64,000 bases of DNA from contig MVDH01000003.1 of the NCBI GenBank assembly GCA_003056245.1, positions 1,093,957-1,157,956 of the forward strand, read 5' to 3'. Source of the DNA: Cellvibrio sp. 79 (GTDB lineage Bacteria; Pseudomonadota; Gammaproteobacteria; Pseudomonadales; Cellvibrionaceae). The position numbers and the translations under genes are program-made. Below are positions 1-8,541 of this stretch, in pieces. Numbering within the stretch: position 1 is the stretch's first letter; the number at the start of each line of letters is the position of its first letter. The notes below the pieces were generated by a model. The model had not been told where the DNA came from. It did no database searches and saw only the letters and a program-made list of their open reading frames with translations.

Positions 1-2108
1 CTGCCCCCTCTTCGGTTCGCTCGTCATCTTCACTGATAGCCAGTTCGTCGTCAGTGGCGATTTCATCTTCCGTTGCTACTTCGTCTTCAACGGCAATTTC
101 ATCATCAACGGTAACGTCACACTCCTCTTCGCTGCCGTCATCTTCGTCAGTCCCATCGACCGACCAATGCTCAAGCGTATTGAGCGCACCGACCGGCCTC
201 AGTGCAACCGGAGTAACTACTACTGGCCTGACTCTTTCGTGGACCGCGCCATTTACGTCGGTTCCGCCCTGCAATGCGACCGGCTATCGTGTTTACCAAA
301 ACGGTGCCCTGGTCGCATCGCCCACCGCCACCAATGCGGTAATTACCGGTCTGGCGCCGAACACGGTTTACTCGTTTACCGTCGTGGCGATTAACCGCGT
401 CGGCGCGTCGCCCGCGAGTGCAGCATTCCCGGTATCGACCGACGGTGACAGCGCAGCGATTAACTTCGGCACGAACGTGACGATTTTCGATCCGTCCATG
501 CCGCAAGCCCAGGTGCAGGACAAGATCAACCAGATCTACGCCCGCCAGCGCGACAACCAGTTCGGCACCCCGCGCGATGCAATTATGTTCAAGCCCGGCA
601 CTTACAACGTGGAAATCCCGGTCGGCTTCTTTACCCATGTGATCGGCCTGGGCGCATTGCCGGATGATGTACACATCGTCGGCCAGGTGGTGTCCTATCC
701 GGTATTACCCAACAACAACTCGACACAAAACTTCTGGCGCGGAATCGAGAACTTCTCGGTAACGCCACCCGGCGGTGGCATGCTCTGGTCGGTATCGCAA
801 GCCGCACCGATGCGCCGTATGCATGTGCGCAACAACAACCTCACCCTGCATTATTACGGTGGTTGGGCGAGCGGCGGCTGGCTGGCCGATTCCAAAGTGG
901 ATTATGACGTAGGTACCGGTTCACAGCAGCAGTGGATGTCGCGCAATAGCCAATGGGGCAGTTGGAGCGGCAACCTGTGGAATATGGTGTTTATGGGAAT
1001 CGCTAATAACCTGCCCGGCGGCACTTGGCCAGGCTCGGCGAATACCTTTATCGATAGCACACCGGTCATCCGCGAAAAGCCATTCCTTTATCTGAACGGT
1101 AGCAATTACGAAGTATTTGTACCGGCGTTGCGCACCAACAGCAAAGGGCTTTCCTGGGCGAATGGTCAATCGGCCGGTAGTGCGTTGCCGATCAGCCAGT
1201 TCTATGTGGCGCGCGCGGGTGTCGATACTGCCATCTCCATCAATGCCGCTTTGAACCAGGGCAAAAACCTGTTGCTGACACCCGGTATTTATCCGCTCAG
1301 CGAGCCCATCAAGGTAAGTCGCCCCAATACAGTAGTGATGGGACTGGGTTACGCCACCCTCACCCCGACCAATGGCAATGGTGTATTGGAAGTGGCGGAT
1401 GTAGATGGTGTAACTGTGTCGCACCTGATGGTCGATGCGGGCACCACCAATTCGCCGGTGCTGATTCGTATCGGCGAAAACGGCAGCAGCGCAAGCCATG
1501 CCTCTAACCCGACGGTATTGCACGATATCTTTGTGCGTGTCGGCGGCAACGGTGTAGGCAAAGCGGGCGTAAGCCTGTTGGTAAATAGCAACGATGTGAT
1601 CATCGACCACACCTGGTTATGGCGTGCAGACCACGGTGAAGGTGTTGCCTGGGATTTGAATACAGCAGCTAATGGTTTGATCGTGAACGGCAATAATGTG
1701 TCGGCTTACGGCCTGTTCGTGGAGCATTACCAGGAATATCAGGTGCTCTGGAACGGCAACAACGGCAAGACCTACTTCTACCAATCAGAGATTCCTTACG
1801 ACCCACCAACGCAAGACCAATGGCGCAGCGGTGCCGGTGTAAACGGTTGGGCATCCTACAAAGTTGCCGATACCGTCACGCAGCACGATGCACGCGGCAT
1901 GGGAATTTACGCAGTGTTCTTGCGGCCCAACGTGTTTTTATCGCGCGCGATAGAAACGCCCACCTCAGCCAATGTGAAGTTTGAACATATGGTAACGGTC
2001 AACCTAACCAATGACGGTGGCATCCAACGGGTGATCAACAATACCGGTGATCCAACGCCGCCCGGCATTGCTGTGCAAACACCGCGGGTAACCAAATACC
2101 CGCAATAA
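1..2108 (+). CDS. Secreted polyserine-Fn3-double beta-helix protein (5' end outside window)
   Basis: The frame is open to the first bases of the window, so the gene begins upstream; the GTG at 54 lies inside a polyserine linker and is not a credible start. Visible order: Ser-rich linker (to about nt 170), a fibronectin type III domain (about nt 180-450), then two parts that each begin with a pattern typical of right-handed beta-helix proteins: a gap-rich array with FKPGTYNV near nt 590 and LLLTPGIYPLS near nt 1270. Polyserine linkers join modules in secreted carbohydrate-active enzymes of Cellvibrio and relatives, so a secreted polysaccharide-binding or -cleaving protein is likely. The paired beta-helix layout recalls GH55-type enzymes and proteins loosely annotated as 'adenylyl cyclase' or 'coagulation factor 5/8' in actinomycetes, but I cannot identify catalytic residues. 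It ends with TAA followed by a strong terminator. Confidence 0.75.
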   Translation, partial: APSSVRSSSSLIASSSSVAISSSVATSSSTAISSSTVTSHSSSLPSSSSVPSTDQCSSVLSAPTGLSATGVTTTGLTLSWTAPFTSVPPCNATGYRVYQNGALVASPTATNAVITGLAPNTVYSFTVVAINRVGASPASAAFPVSTDGDSAAINFGTNVTIFDPSMPQAQVQDKINQIYARQRDNQFGTPRDAIMFKPGTYNVEIPVGFFTHVIGLGALPDDVHIVGQVVSYPVLPNNNSTQNFWRGIENFSVTPPGGGMLWSVSQAAPMRRMHVRNNNLTLHYYGGWASGGWLADSKVDYDVGTGSQQQWMSRNSQWGSWSGNLWNMVFMGIANNLPGGTWPGSANTFIDSTPVIREKPFLYLNGSNYEVFVPALRTNSKGLSWANGQSAGSALPISQFYVARAGVDTAISINAALNQGKNLLLTPGIYPLSEPIKVSRPNTVVMGLGYATLTPTNGNGVLEVADVDGVTVSHLMVDAGTTNSPVLIRIGENGSSASHASNPTVLHDIFVRVGGNGVGKAGVSLLVNSNDVIIDHTWLWRADHGEGVAWDLNTAANGLIVNGNNVSAYGLFVEHYQEYQVLWNGNNGKTYFYQSEIPYDPPTQDQWRSGAGVNGWASYKVADTVTQHDARGMGIYAVFLRPNVFLSRAIETPTSANVKFEHMVTVNLTNDGGIQRVINNTGDPTPPGIAVQTPRVTKYPQ

Positions 2109-2147
2109 CCGGCGGTTCGATTACATAGAAATCAGCGCTTGAAAGCT

Positions 2148-2183
2148 GCCCTCGCGAATTCCTGTTCGCGAGGGCTTTTTTTT
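2148..2183 (+). terminator. Intrinsic terminator after the beta-helix gene
   Basis: Perfect 11-bp stem (2148-2158 with 2165-2175), 6-nt loop and an 8-T run, 40 nt after the stop codon. Confidence 0.93.
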
Positions 2184-2385
2184 GCGCGCAATTATTTGTC
2201 TAAATGGTTTGTGTGAGCGTTTTTGGATGCAGGTTTTAATTCTCAAGAGCTGATAGAAAAGTGCCAGTTTTGCATTCAAAAATACATTTTTGCACTAACC
2301 AACCTTGGCAGAATTCAATCGGGACAACAAAGACAAGAGAGCAATAGGGATAAACGTTACTTCCAACAATAATACCGAGGTCAGT

Positions 2386-3171
2386 ATGAACCATGTCATC
2401 ACCAATCCTTTTACAACGCTAAAACGGCTAGTCGTTTTTTCAGTCGCACTATGCGGCAGCTTCCTTTGTTTAAATGTACAAGCCGTTAATTGCAACGGTT
2501 TGTCCGAATGGAACAGTGCCACCGCTTACGGTGGTGGCAGCCAGGTCAAACAAAGCAATAAAGCCTACAAAGCAAACTGGTGGTCACAAGGCCACAGCCC
2601 GGCAAATTATTCCGGCCAATGGCAAGAGTGGACGCTACTCGGTAACTGCGATGGAATTACCACGTCATCAACTCCTGTCTCATCAGAAAGTTCGAGTAAA
2701 TCGTCGATATCTTCCAGCAAATCAAGTAGCAAATCGTCTGTGTCTTCCAGTAGATCCAGCTCTTCCGTAACCGGTAATGATTGCGGCTCGGCCTGGTATC
2801 GCGCAAACCTGACCAATTACGAATCCTACCCTGCGCCCGGTAGCGATGAATGCGTGATTTATAACGGTTGTATGTGGAGCGGTTATTTCTACGGCATCTC
2901 CGGCAAACAACCGGAATCCTGGGTAATGGTTAACAATATTGCAGCGGTTCACTTAAAGGATTGGAGCTGGTTAGGCCTTAAAACCATCAATTTGCGTCAA
3001 GGCAATAAACGAATTACTGCAAAAGTATACGACGCATGTGCTGATTCAGATTGTAGCGGTTGCTGCACCGCCAACCTGGCAGGCGATGGTTATTTAATTG
3101 ATCTGGAAAAATACACCATGCAACGTTTTGGCTCGGGCTCGGGCATTGTGGAATTCCAGGTATGTAATTAA
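2386..3171 (+). CDS. Secreted CBM5/12 chitin-binding protein with C-terminal double-psi beta-barrel (expansin-like) domain
   Basis: The ATG at 2386 follows GAGG by about six bases and starts a signal peptide ending near residue 34 (VQA/VNC); the frame extends upstream only through a TTG with no ribosome site. After the signal comes a short aromatic module (WNSATAYGGG, ANWWSQG, WQEWTLLG) typical of CBM5/12 chitin/cellulose-binding domains, a polyserine linker (about residues 90-125) and a roughly 130-residue Cys-rich C-terminal domain. That domain carries VYDAC..C..C, LIDLEKYTMQRFG and a final VEFQVC, the pattern of the DPBB fold of expansins, barwin and RlpA-like proteins (D-x-C ... DL ... 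F ... G). By family knowledge such proteins bind and loosen wall polysaccharides without hydrolysis. The DPBB assignment is by motif only. 261 residues; own terminator downstream. Confidence 0.8.
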   Translation: MNHVITNPFTTLKRLVVFSVALCGSFLCLNVQAVNCNGLSEWNSATAYGGGSQVKQSNKAYKANWWSQGHSPANYSGQWQEWTLLGNCDGITTSSTPVSSESSSKSSISSSKSSSKSSVSSSRSSSSVTGNDCGSAWYRANLTNYESYPAPGSDECVIYNGCMWSGYFYGISGKQPESWVMVNNIAAVHLKDWSWLGLKTINLRQGNKRITAKVYDACADSDCSGCCTANLAGDGYLIDLEKYTMQRFGSGSGIVEFQVCN

Positions 3172-3195
3172 TCCGCAATCTCCCGTGGACTGTTA

Positions 3196-3225
3196 GGGCC
3201 GCTCTGCGGCCCGTTTTTCTTTTTT
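3196..3225 (+). terminator. Intrinsic terminator after the CBM5/DPBB gene
   Basis: GGGCCGC (3196-3202), TCT loop, GCGGCCC (3206-3212), then a T-rich tract. Confidence 0.9.
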
Positions 3226-3245
3226 AATTTATTTTGTGTCAGGAT

Positions 3246-4100
3246 TTATTTTAAATAACTGCGTTTAAACGCACTCGGCGTGCAATTTTTTAATTGCATA
3301 AAACGGCGATTAAAATTGGATAAATTATTAAACCCGCAGCGATAACCGATATTGGCTACCGGCATATCTGTCGTCAGCAACAATGAGCAAGCGCGACCGA
3401 TACGCAACTGGTTTACAAATTCGGTAAATGTTTGCTCGGTGCGCTGCTTAAAAAAGCGATGGAAATGATTGGTGCTCATATGCGCAAGGTTCGCCATTTT
3501 TTCTGCGCAAAGATCCTCCGTGTAATGCTGATGAATATAGGCAATCACCTTGTCAATTTTTTCAGTGGATGAATCCGGAAAACTCGCCGGCGTATAACCC
3601 TCACTGGAAATAAGTCGCGCGCTTTGGTCTTCGCACATTAGCTGCAATATTTCCAGCAACCATAACAATCGCTGCATAGGCGTTGCATCCGCCATTGCGA
3701 CAAAACGCTCACGGCACGCAATCGCAGTAGCGATGGAAAAAGCCACACCACGTTTGCTTTTTTGCAGCAAATCGCCCAGCGGTTTCAGCTCGGGCATTTG
3801 CGCAATATTATCAATCCACAGGATTGGTAACTGCGCTACATAAGTAAGATGCTGCCCCGACGCAATCAATTCCCGTGAATGCCAGGTGTGTGGCAACTTG
3901 GGGCCGAGCAATACCAGATCCAGGTCACCATAGGAATGAATATCATCGCCGATATAACGTTGACCCCGGCTATTCAGGGTTAAACAAATTTCATACTCGG
4001 GATGGTAGTGCCAGTTAAAAGGAATTTCATCAAGCGCATAAAGCCAATAACGCCAGGAAGAATTTTCGGTGGGTAATACTTTTTCATACATAGGCTTCAT
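3246..4100 (-). CDS. AraC-family transcriptional regulator with N-terminal cupin domain
   Basis: The N-terminal half carries a cupin-like sensing segment (WHYHPEYEICLT near residue 30, GDLDLVLLGPKLPHTWHS near 60-80). The last 100 residues are the double helix-turn-helix of the AraC/XylS family (IDKVIAYIHQHYTEDL, ANLAHMSTNHFHRFFK, IGYRCGFNNLSNFNRRF, CTPSAFKR). These regulators usually answer a small sugar or metabolite bound by the cupin. Start chosen at ATG 4100 because GGAG lies six bases upstream; a GTG 12 bases further up (4112) has no such site. It is convergent with the chitin-binding gene and stands alone; its target and ligand cannot be read from the sequence, though a role in polysaccharide use is plausible. 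Confidence 0.88.
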   Translation of the reverse strand: MKPMYEKVLPTENSSWRYWLYALDEIPFNWHYHPEYEICLTLNSRGQRYIGDDIHSYGDLDLVLLGPKLPHTWHSRELIASGQHLTYVAQLPILWIDNIAQMPELKPLGDLLQKSKRGVAFSIATAIACRERFVAMADATPMQRLLWLLEILQLMCEDQSARLISSEGYTPASFPDSSTEKIDKVIAYIHQHYTEDLCAEKMANLAHMSTNHFHRFFKQRTEQTFTEFVNQLRIGRACSLLLTTDMPVANIGYRCGFNNLSNFNRRFMQLKNCTPSAFKRSYLK

Positions 4101-4275
4101 GGCTGGCTCCACAAAAACTAAAAGAAGAACAAATAGAAACTGCCGCTCCTGATTTTCAAGAAGAATGCAGAGATTAATTGATCCAATAGAATTCGCTGGA
4201 GTGCCAGGTTTTTATAGGCGTAATAATATTGGCCGGGATTATAAAAACAGAAACACATGCAGATAGCAAGCAAAT

Positions 4276-4305
4276 AAAAAATCCCCGCCGGGGCGGGGAT
4301 TTTTA
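4276..4305 (-). terminator. Intrinsic terminator after the OmpA-family gene
   Basis: Palindrome ATCCCCGCC / GGCGGGGAT (4281-4289 with 4292-4300) flanked by A5 and T4, so it can act on both strands; it lies about 30 nt past the stop of the minus-strand OmpA-family gene. Confidence 0.88.
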
Positions 4306-4332
4306 GCAGTGCGTTTACATCAGCACTACGAT

Positions 4333-5805
4333 TTAGCGCAGGCGTTTAACCAATTCCACACGGCGATTTTTTTGCTTGCCTGCATCGCTAGTATTGTTCG
4401 AGGCGGGCGCATAAGGGCCAACACCTTGCGCTTGCAAGCGATTGGCCACTATCTGGTAATCTTTTATTAATGCCGCAACAACTGCATCCGCACGCTGTTT
4501 GGAAAGTGTTACGTTGGCTGCGCCATCGCCGGTATCATCAGTATGCCCTACAACATAGAGCAGCAAATCCTTATTGCGCGTTAATAAATCGGCAATCGCA
4601 TCCAGGGTTGGTTTGGATTGCGGTTTGATCGCCGCTTTGCCGATATCAAAATAAATTCCGTAAATCAGCGCTTTGCCATCTGCATCAATTTGTTGTTTCA
4701 GTTGATCGGCATTTACGTTGATCAAACCCGTTTGCACTTGCTTTTCTTCCAGAATAACTTGTTGCACACCGACTGCATCCTCATAACCCCCGATAAATAA
4801 AGCGACATAGGTATTACCTTCGGGCAAGGCTTTTTTAGCTAACAGATAGTAGGGTTTTCTATACCAGTTATAGACATCGCCAGAAAGTGCCAGTTGATCA
4901 CCGACTTCCTGTGCTTGCTTTTCTGTTCCGCATTGATCCAACTCACACTGGGAAATAAAGGTAAAACCAGCTTTCGTTAATGCGGCTTTGTAATTCTCAT
5001 ATACTTTCAATGTAGAAACATTGTTAATGGTGTAAGTGTGCTTTCCAAGATCGCCAATTAATTTCAGCGGTGTTTTATCGGCAGCATTTATGGCAAAAGG
5101 TAACGTCACTGTTTCGGTATCAATTTTTTTATGATTATAAATTTTTGCGCCGGGATAACGCGGCAACAACGCATAATCTTTTTCCTTATCATCATCAGAT
5201 AAAGGTTCAATTTTTGTTGGTGTCACACCTTGATTCGCATAAGCAGCATCAATTTTTACCAAACCGGTTTCCAGCGGCTCGCCTTCTACAATCACTTGAT
5301 GAACAGCAACTTCATCTTCATAAGCGCCTACAAACCATGCGGCAACAATTTTTCCTTTAGGTGAATCTTTTTCACCTACCCAATAATAAGGTTTGCGTCT
5401 ATTGTTATAGACATCACCATGCACAGAGAGCATATCACTCAGATCATCCAGTTGATCCTCATTGCCACATTCTTCCAACGCACAAGTGAATAACGGTTTG
5501 AAGCCTAATTGTTTTGCTGCCGCAACATAATTCTCAAATACTTTAATAGATGAAACATTTTCAATTTCGTAATGATGCATATAAAGGTCGCCAACCACCT
5601 CTAATGGCTTAAATGCCTGGGGTTGTTTGGCGCTATCAACAATTGAAAGCGGAAATACAAACTTCTCATAATCGTACATTAATGCACGATTGAGATCAGC
5701 GTTTGGATATGCTGAAAACAAAGGCTGGTCTTTATCGAAGGTGGCAAGAGCTGTTGAACTGAAAAGGCCCAGCAAGCCAGCCACTAATAATGTGCGTTTA
5801 AACAT
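4333..5805 (-). CDS. OmpA-family outer membrane protein with two tandem DUF4892-like domains
   Basis: Start ATG 5805 has AGGAG five bases upstream and begins a clean signal peptide (cut after ...STALA, residue 21). Two homologous segments follow (about residues 30-190 and 205-360): each has GDL...Y.I.NVS..KV.ENY, a Cys pair C-x5-CG, GDVYN..RKPYY and a V.QVI.E.....TGL segment, resembling DUF4892. The C-terminal 115 residues are an OmpA/MotB peptidoglycan-binding domain (IYFDIGKAAIKP, VGHTDDTGDG, LSKQRADAV, NRRVEL). The protein is therefore probably periplasmic or outer-membrane associated and bound to peptidoglycan. There is no beta-barrel N-terminus like that of E. coli OmpA. Function of the duplicated part is unknown. 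Single gene with its own terminator. Confidence 0.85.
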   Translation of the reverse strand: MFKRTLLVAGLLGLFSSTALATFDKDQPLFSAYPNADLNRALMYDYEKFVFPLSIVDSAKQPQAFKPLEVVGDLYMHHYEIENVSSIKVFENYVAAAKQLGFKPLFTCALEECGNEDQLDDLSDMLSVHGDVYNNRRKPYYWVGEKDSPKGKIVAAWFVGAYEDEVAVHQVIVEGEPLETGLVKIDAAYANQGVTPTKIEPLSDDDKEKDYALLPRYPGAKIYNHKKIDTETVTLPFAINAADKTPLKLIGDLGKHTYTINNVSTLKVYENYKAALTKAGFTFISQCELDQCGTEKQAQEVGDQLALSGDVYNWYRKPYYLLAKKALPEGNTYVALFIGGYEDAVGVQQVILEEKQVQTGLINVNADQLKQQIDADGKALIYGIYFDIGKAAIKPQSKPTLDAIADLLTRNKDLLLYVVGHTDDTGDGAANVTLSKQRADAVVAALIKDYQIVANRLQAQGVGPYAPASNNTSDAGKQKNRRVELVKRLR

Positions 5806-6030
5806 AAAAACTCCTTTCAATGTAATTGCCAAATAATGACCAGCTTGTTCTGCTTTGGCTTGAGTTGATTATTAGAAACGTCCAGAACTAAAAAAGTTAA
5901 TGGATTGATACTGAATTCTGGATGAACAGGTTTGAAGCATCTGAACCCATTTAAAATTTTGCTGGTTAGTTCAGATGTCCCGGTACTAATTGCCTGTTTT
6001 AAATGCCCTTGCTTTGCAACCGTCCTAAAG

Positions 6031-6059
6031 CAGAAAACCACGCCGAAGCGTGGTTTTTC
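6031..6059 (-). terminator. Intrinsic terminator after yceI
   Basis: ACCACGC / GCGTGGT stem (6037-6043 with 6048-6054), loop of four, A4 and T5 on either side; about 21 nt past the yceI stop. Confidence 0.85.
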
Positions 6060-6079
6060 AAATCAGGGAAAAGCAAGGC

Positions 6080-6658
6080 TTACTTCTTAACACCTTCTAC
6101 TTCCAATTCCAATTTAACAGTTTGGGAGGCCGGGCCCAAATCCATTTTGATATTGAAATCTTTCAATTTGATTTCAGTTTCGCCAGAGAAACCAGCGCGG
6201 TAGCCGCCCCATGGGTCTTTACCTTCGCCGACTTTTTCCACTTCGATAGTTACACTCTTCGTTACGCCATTCAGTGTCAAATCACCGATAATATCAAACT
6301 CGTCTTTACCGTCTGGCTTGACAGATTTGCTGACGAAAGTCGCTTTCGGGAATTTTTCCACGTTCAGGAAATCCGCGCTGCGCAAATGCTTATCGCGCTC
6401 AGCATGGTTGGAGTTAATGCTGGTGGTATCAATAGTCACATTGATAGTGCTTGCTTCCGGCTTGGCAGGATCGTAAGAAAACTCGCCTTCGAATTTATCA
6501 AAGCGGCCAGTCAACACACTGTAGCCCAAGTGTTTGATAGAGAAATTGATCGATGCGTGCGCACCTTTGGTATCAATTACATAATTGTCTGCCAGCGCCG
6601 GCAAACTCATTACACCAATACTACTTACAGCGAGGGCGAGAAGAGATTTTTTTAACAT
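6080..6658 (-). CDS. yceI: YceI-family periplasmic lipid-binding protein
   Basis: A 192-residue protein with a signal peptide cut near residue 23 (LPALA/DN), giving the usual length of this family. It carries YceI features: [47 protein letters not shown], the FP.ATF stretch and [10 protein letters not shown]. The fold is a lipocalin-like barrel that binds polyisoprenoid or other hydrophobic molecules in the periplasm; the physiological role is not settled. A cytochrome b561 gene lies 66 bp upstream on the same strand, the yceJ-yceI pair also seen in E. coli, suggesting co-transcription and perhaps a quinone-related role. Confidence 0.93.
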   Translation of the reverse strand: MLKKSLLALAVSSIGVMSLPALADNYVIDTKGAHASINFSIKHLGYSVLTGRFDKFEGEFSYDPAKPEASTINVTIDTTSINSNHAERDKHLRSADFLNVEKFPKATFVSKSVKPDGKDEFDIIGDLTLNGVTKSVTIEVEKVGEGKDPWGGYRAGFSGETEIKLKDFNIKMDLGPASQTVKLELEVEGVKK

Positions 6659-6724
6659 CTATAGACTCCTTTAGGGTTAGTCATGAAATATACGGTTGCC
6701 TGGAAAACTAATTTAGAAAAAATT

Positions 6725-7282
6725 TTAGATATCTGATTTTTTCACCGGTTTAAACATACGTACTAACGTGCGATCACGCATTGCAAAATGATGGAACAAT
6801 GCGCCAAGTGCATGCAAAACTACCAATCCAATAATCGCCCATGCGAAGTATTCATGAATTTCACCGGCGAGATCCACATTGGCAGAACTCAATTGCGTGA
6901 TAACCGAAAATTTAATTACATTAAACATGCTGGCCGCCTGGCCTTCTGCAGTAGTAATTAAATAACCACTGACAATCACAACAAAAATAAAAAGATAAAG
7001 TGCAAGTTTGACCAGCTTCGCTGTCTTTTGTTGCACAGGTTTTGCTGGCAAATCAATTGGTATTGGATTAATAACGCGCCACACAATACGCACCGCCATA
7101 ATTAATAATACCAACAGGCCAAGGCTCACATGCAATTCCGGACCTTTGTGATACCAATCGTCGTAATAGGTGAGGTCCACCATGTAAACACCCAAACCAA
7201 ATAAAAATAAAATAAGCAGTGCACTGATCCAGTGAATAAGAATCGAGATCAAACCATAACCAGTGGATGAATCTTTTAGCAT
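6725..7282 (-). CDS. yceJ: Cytochrome b561-family membrane protein (YceJ-like)
   Basis: Four predicted transmembrane segments, with haem-ligand histidines in the usual places: ILIHWISALL in helix 1, ELHVSLGLL in helix 2, and GEIHEYFAW plus VVLHALGALFHH towards the C-terminus. Family members are di-haem quinol oxidising or reducing proteins of the inner membrane. Start taken at ATG 7282 because AAGAGG stands seven bases upstream and the resulting N-terminus (MLKDSSTGYG) fits the family; an ATG at 7303 adds seven residues but lacks a ribosome site. It heads the pair with yceI. Confidence 0.9.
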   Translation of the reverse strand: MLKDSSTGYGLISILIHWISALLILFLFGLGVYMVDLTYYDDWYHKGPELHVSLGLLVLLIMAVRIVWRVINPIPIDLPAKPVQQKTAKLVKLALYLFIFVVIVSGYLITTAEGQAASMFNVIKFSVITQLSSANVDLAGEIHEYFAWAIIGLVVLHALGALFHHFAMRDRTLVRMFKPVKKSDI

Positions 7283-7400
7283 GCACGGCCTCTTATTTTT
7301 CATTATTGGGTGGAGAAGTGAAATGAAGATAGCAGCAAAGGTAATAAATTACAGTAGCGAAAAAATGTAACGGATTTTACATACACGCTTGAAGACAGTA

Positions 7401-7420
7401 GTGTAAAGACGGCTTTACAC
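7401..7420. promoter_or_regulatory. Perfect 8-bp inverted repeat between yciA and yceJ
   Basis: GTGTAAAG (7401-7408) and CTTTACAC (7413-7420) separated by ACGG. No T-run follows on either strand, so an operator about 120 bp upstream of yceJ is as likely as an RNA hairpin in the tail of the yciA transcript. Confidence 0.3.
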
Positions 7421-7533
7421 AAACAACCGCTGGTTTTTCAATTGGTTAGATAACTGTAACAAGATAAGGGCAAAGAAGAGAAAATACGAACCATCAGTTT
7501 TTTCGTTGTTTATGATTCAATTTTCAAAGGGTT

Positions 7534-7938
7534 TTATTCACTATTTTGCGACGCTTTTAACACCGGACGTTTTTGTCCGAATTCATCAATCGCCACATAA
7601 ATATATTCGCCCTGGGTAACCTGACTGATTTGATGAGTAAGGAAGTCCTTGATCCATACTTCTACTTTCACACGAATGGAGGTATTACCAATACGCAATG
7701 TACTGGTGTAACAACTAATCACCGTCCCCACCGGTACAGGCCGGATAAACACCATACTTCCCACTGCGACCGTGGTGACGCGCCCCAGGGAAACCTCATT
7801 CGCGTGGATCGCTCCGGCGATATCCATTTGCGCCATTAACCAACCGCCGAAAATATCGCCAAAGGGATTTGTGTCCGCTGGCATAGTGATGGTTTGTAAG
7901 GTGAGATTGCCGGTGGGTGTATGGTTTGGGGACTGCAT
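7534..7938 (-). CDS. yciA: Acyl-CoA thioesterase, YciA type
   Basis: A 134-residue single hotdog-domain protein with the acyl-CoA hydrolase signature: TLQTITMPADTNPFGDIFGG, WLMAQMDIAGA, then a VAVGSMVFIRPVPVG strand. YciA enzymes cleave a broad range of acyl-CoAs in the cytoplasm and are about 132 residues long. Start at ATG 7938, which gives the family N-terminus (MQSPNHTPTG); the open frame runs to 8007 but that would overlap the end of the transposase gene. Ribosome site weak. Single gene, 49 bp downstream of the RAYT gene. Confidence 0.9.
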   Translation of the reverse strand: MQSPNHTPTGNLTLQTITMPADTNPFGDIFGGWLMAQMDIAGAIHANEVSLGRVTTVAVGSMVFIRPVPVGTVISCYTSTLRIGNTSIRVKVEVWIKDFLTHQISQVTQGEYIYVAIDEFGQKRPVLKASQNSE

Positions 7939-7987
7939 AGTGATATCCGTATTAATAAATGTGCAGTGAGTATAGTGCTTGTTTCGC

Positions 7988-8509
7988 TTATACCGAAGAA
8001 TAAACATCCTTTGTCCAACACTGCGGATTGGTTCTTACATAATTGACAATTATTCGGTAAGACGCTTCATTGCGAATAATATGTTCATGGTAGTTACGTT
8101 GCCAAATCGATGTGGCAGGCATAATCTCCAAACTATGTGCTGCATACGTTAATCTTGCTTTAAATCCTCGCACAATATTTCCGATTGTAGGGGCGAGATT
8201 TATCGCGCCCTGATTCAATTCGGGCGCAATAAATTGCGCCCCTACGAGTTGGATTATTCCGTGGAGATGATTGGGCATCACGATGAAATCATGCAGTTGG
8301 GTACCGGGATAATGATCAGCTATAAATTGCCAATGCTGATTAACAAGTTTACCTAAATCATTGCAATGCATTTTCCCATTTGATATTTCACCAAAAAGCA
8401 TTTGTCGCTGCACGGTGCAGATGGTGATGAAATACAAACCGGATTTGGAATAATCGAAATTGCGTAAGCGAACAGATTGGCGATGATGGATTTTGGGATT
8501 GTATTTCAC
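7988..8509 (-). CDS. REP-associated tyrosine transposase (RAYT, Y1_Tnp family)
   Basis: A 173-residue protein with the HUH-type single-strand transposase signature: RLRNFDYSKSGLYFITICT near the N-terminus, the H-x-H metal motif in VMPNHLHGI (residues 81-83) and the RNYHEHIIRNEASYRIIVNYV block whose tyrosine (Y151 is the usual position) attacks DNA. RAYTs are thought to move or maintain REP palindromes. Here REP copies lie just upstream of the gene (8542-8643) and one inverted REP pair is inside the coding region (8187-8245), encoding about residues 89-108 in the loop between the HxH motif and the GNIVRGFKARLT helix. The frame stays open, so the protein may be active. Confidence 0.93.
   Translation of the reverse strand: MKYNPKIHHRQSVRLRNFDYSKSGLYFITICTVQRQMLFGEISNGKMHCNDLGKLVNQHWQFIADHYPGTQLHDFIVMPNHLHGIIQLVGAQFIAPELNQGAINLAPTIGNIVRGFKARLTYAAHSLEIMPATSIWQRNYHEHIIRNEASYRIIVNYVRTNPQCWTKDVYSSV
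8187..8245. repeat. Inverted REP pair inside the RAYT coding sequence
   Basis: Two palindromic units, 8187-8210 and 8221-8245, in opposite orientation. Each begins or ends with GTAGGGGCG / CGCCCCTAC and has an inner hairpin around GATTTATC or AATAAATT. The same unit occurs outside the gene at 8542-8566 and 8619-8643. Confidence 0.9.
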
Positions 8510-8541
8510 GACACACTCCTTTGTGTTCTACGGTCTAATTC

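Noticed and set aside
1-170. Repeated TCN/AGC-rich sequence resembling a tandem repeat or CRISPR-like array
   Set aside because: It is in frame with the following protein and encodes a polyserine linker; the same holds for 2690-2765.
171-674. Antisense open frame of 167 codons over the Fn3 gene
   Set aside because: No ribosome site, and it lies opposite a clear coding sequence with recognisable domains.
921-1610. Antisense open frame of 229 codons
   Set aside because: Shadow of the beta-helix gene; the product has no domain and an odd composition.
2110-2135. GGTTCGATTAC, resembling a tRNA T-loop
   Set aside because: No matching acceptor or anticodon stem nearby. The similar GGTTCGATAAATCGAACC at 44186 is a REP palindrome.
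5817-6041. 74-codon minus-strand frame between the OmpA gene and yceI
   Set aside because: No ribosome site or recognisable product; its start overlaps the yceI terminator hairpin.
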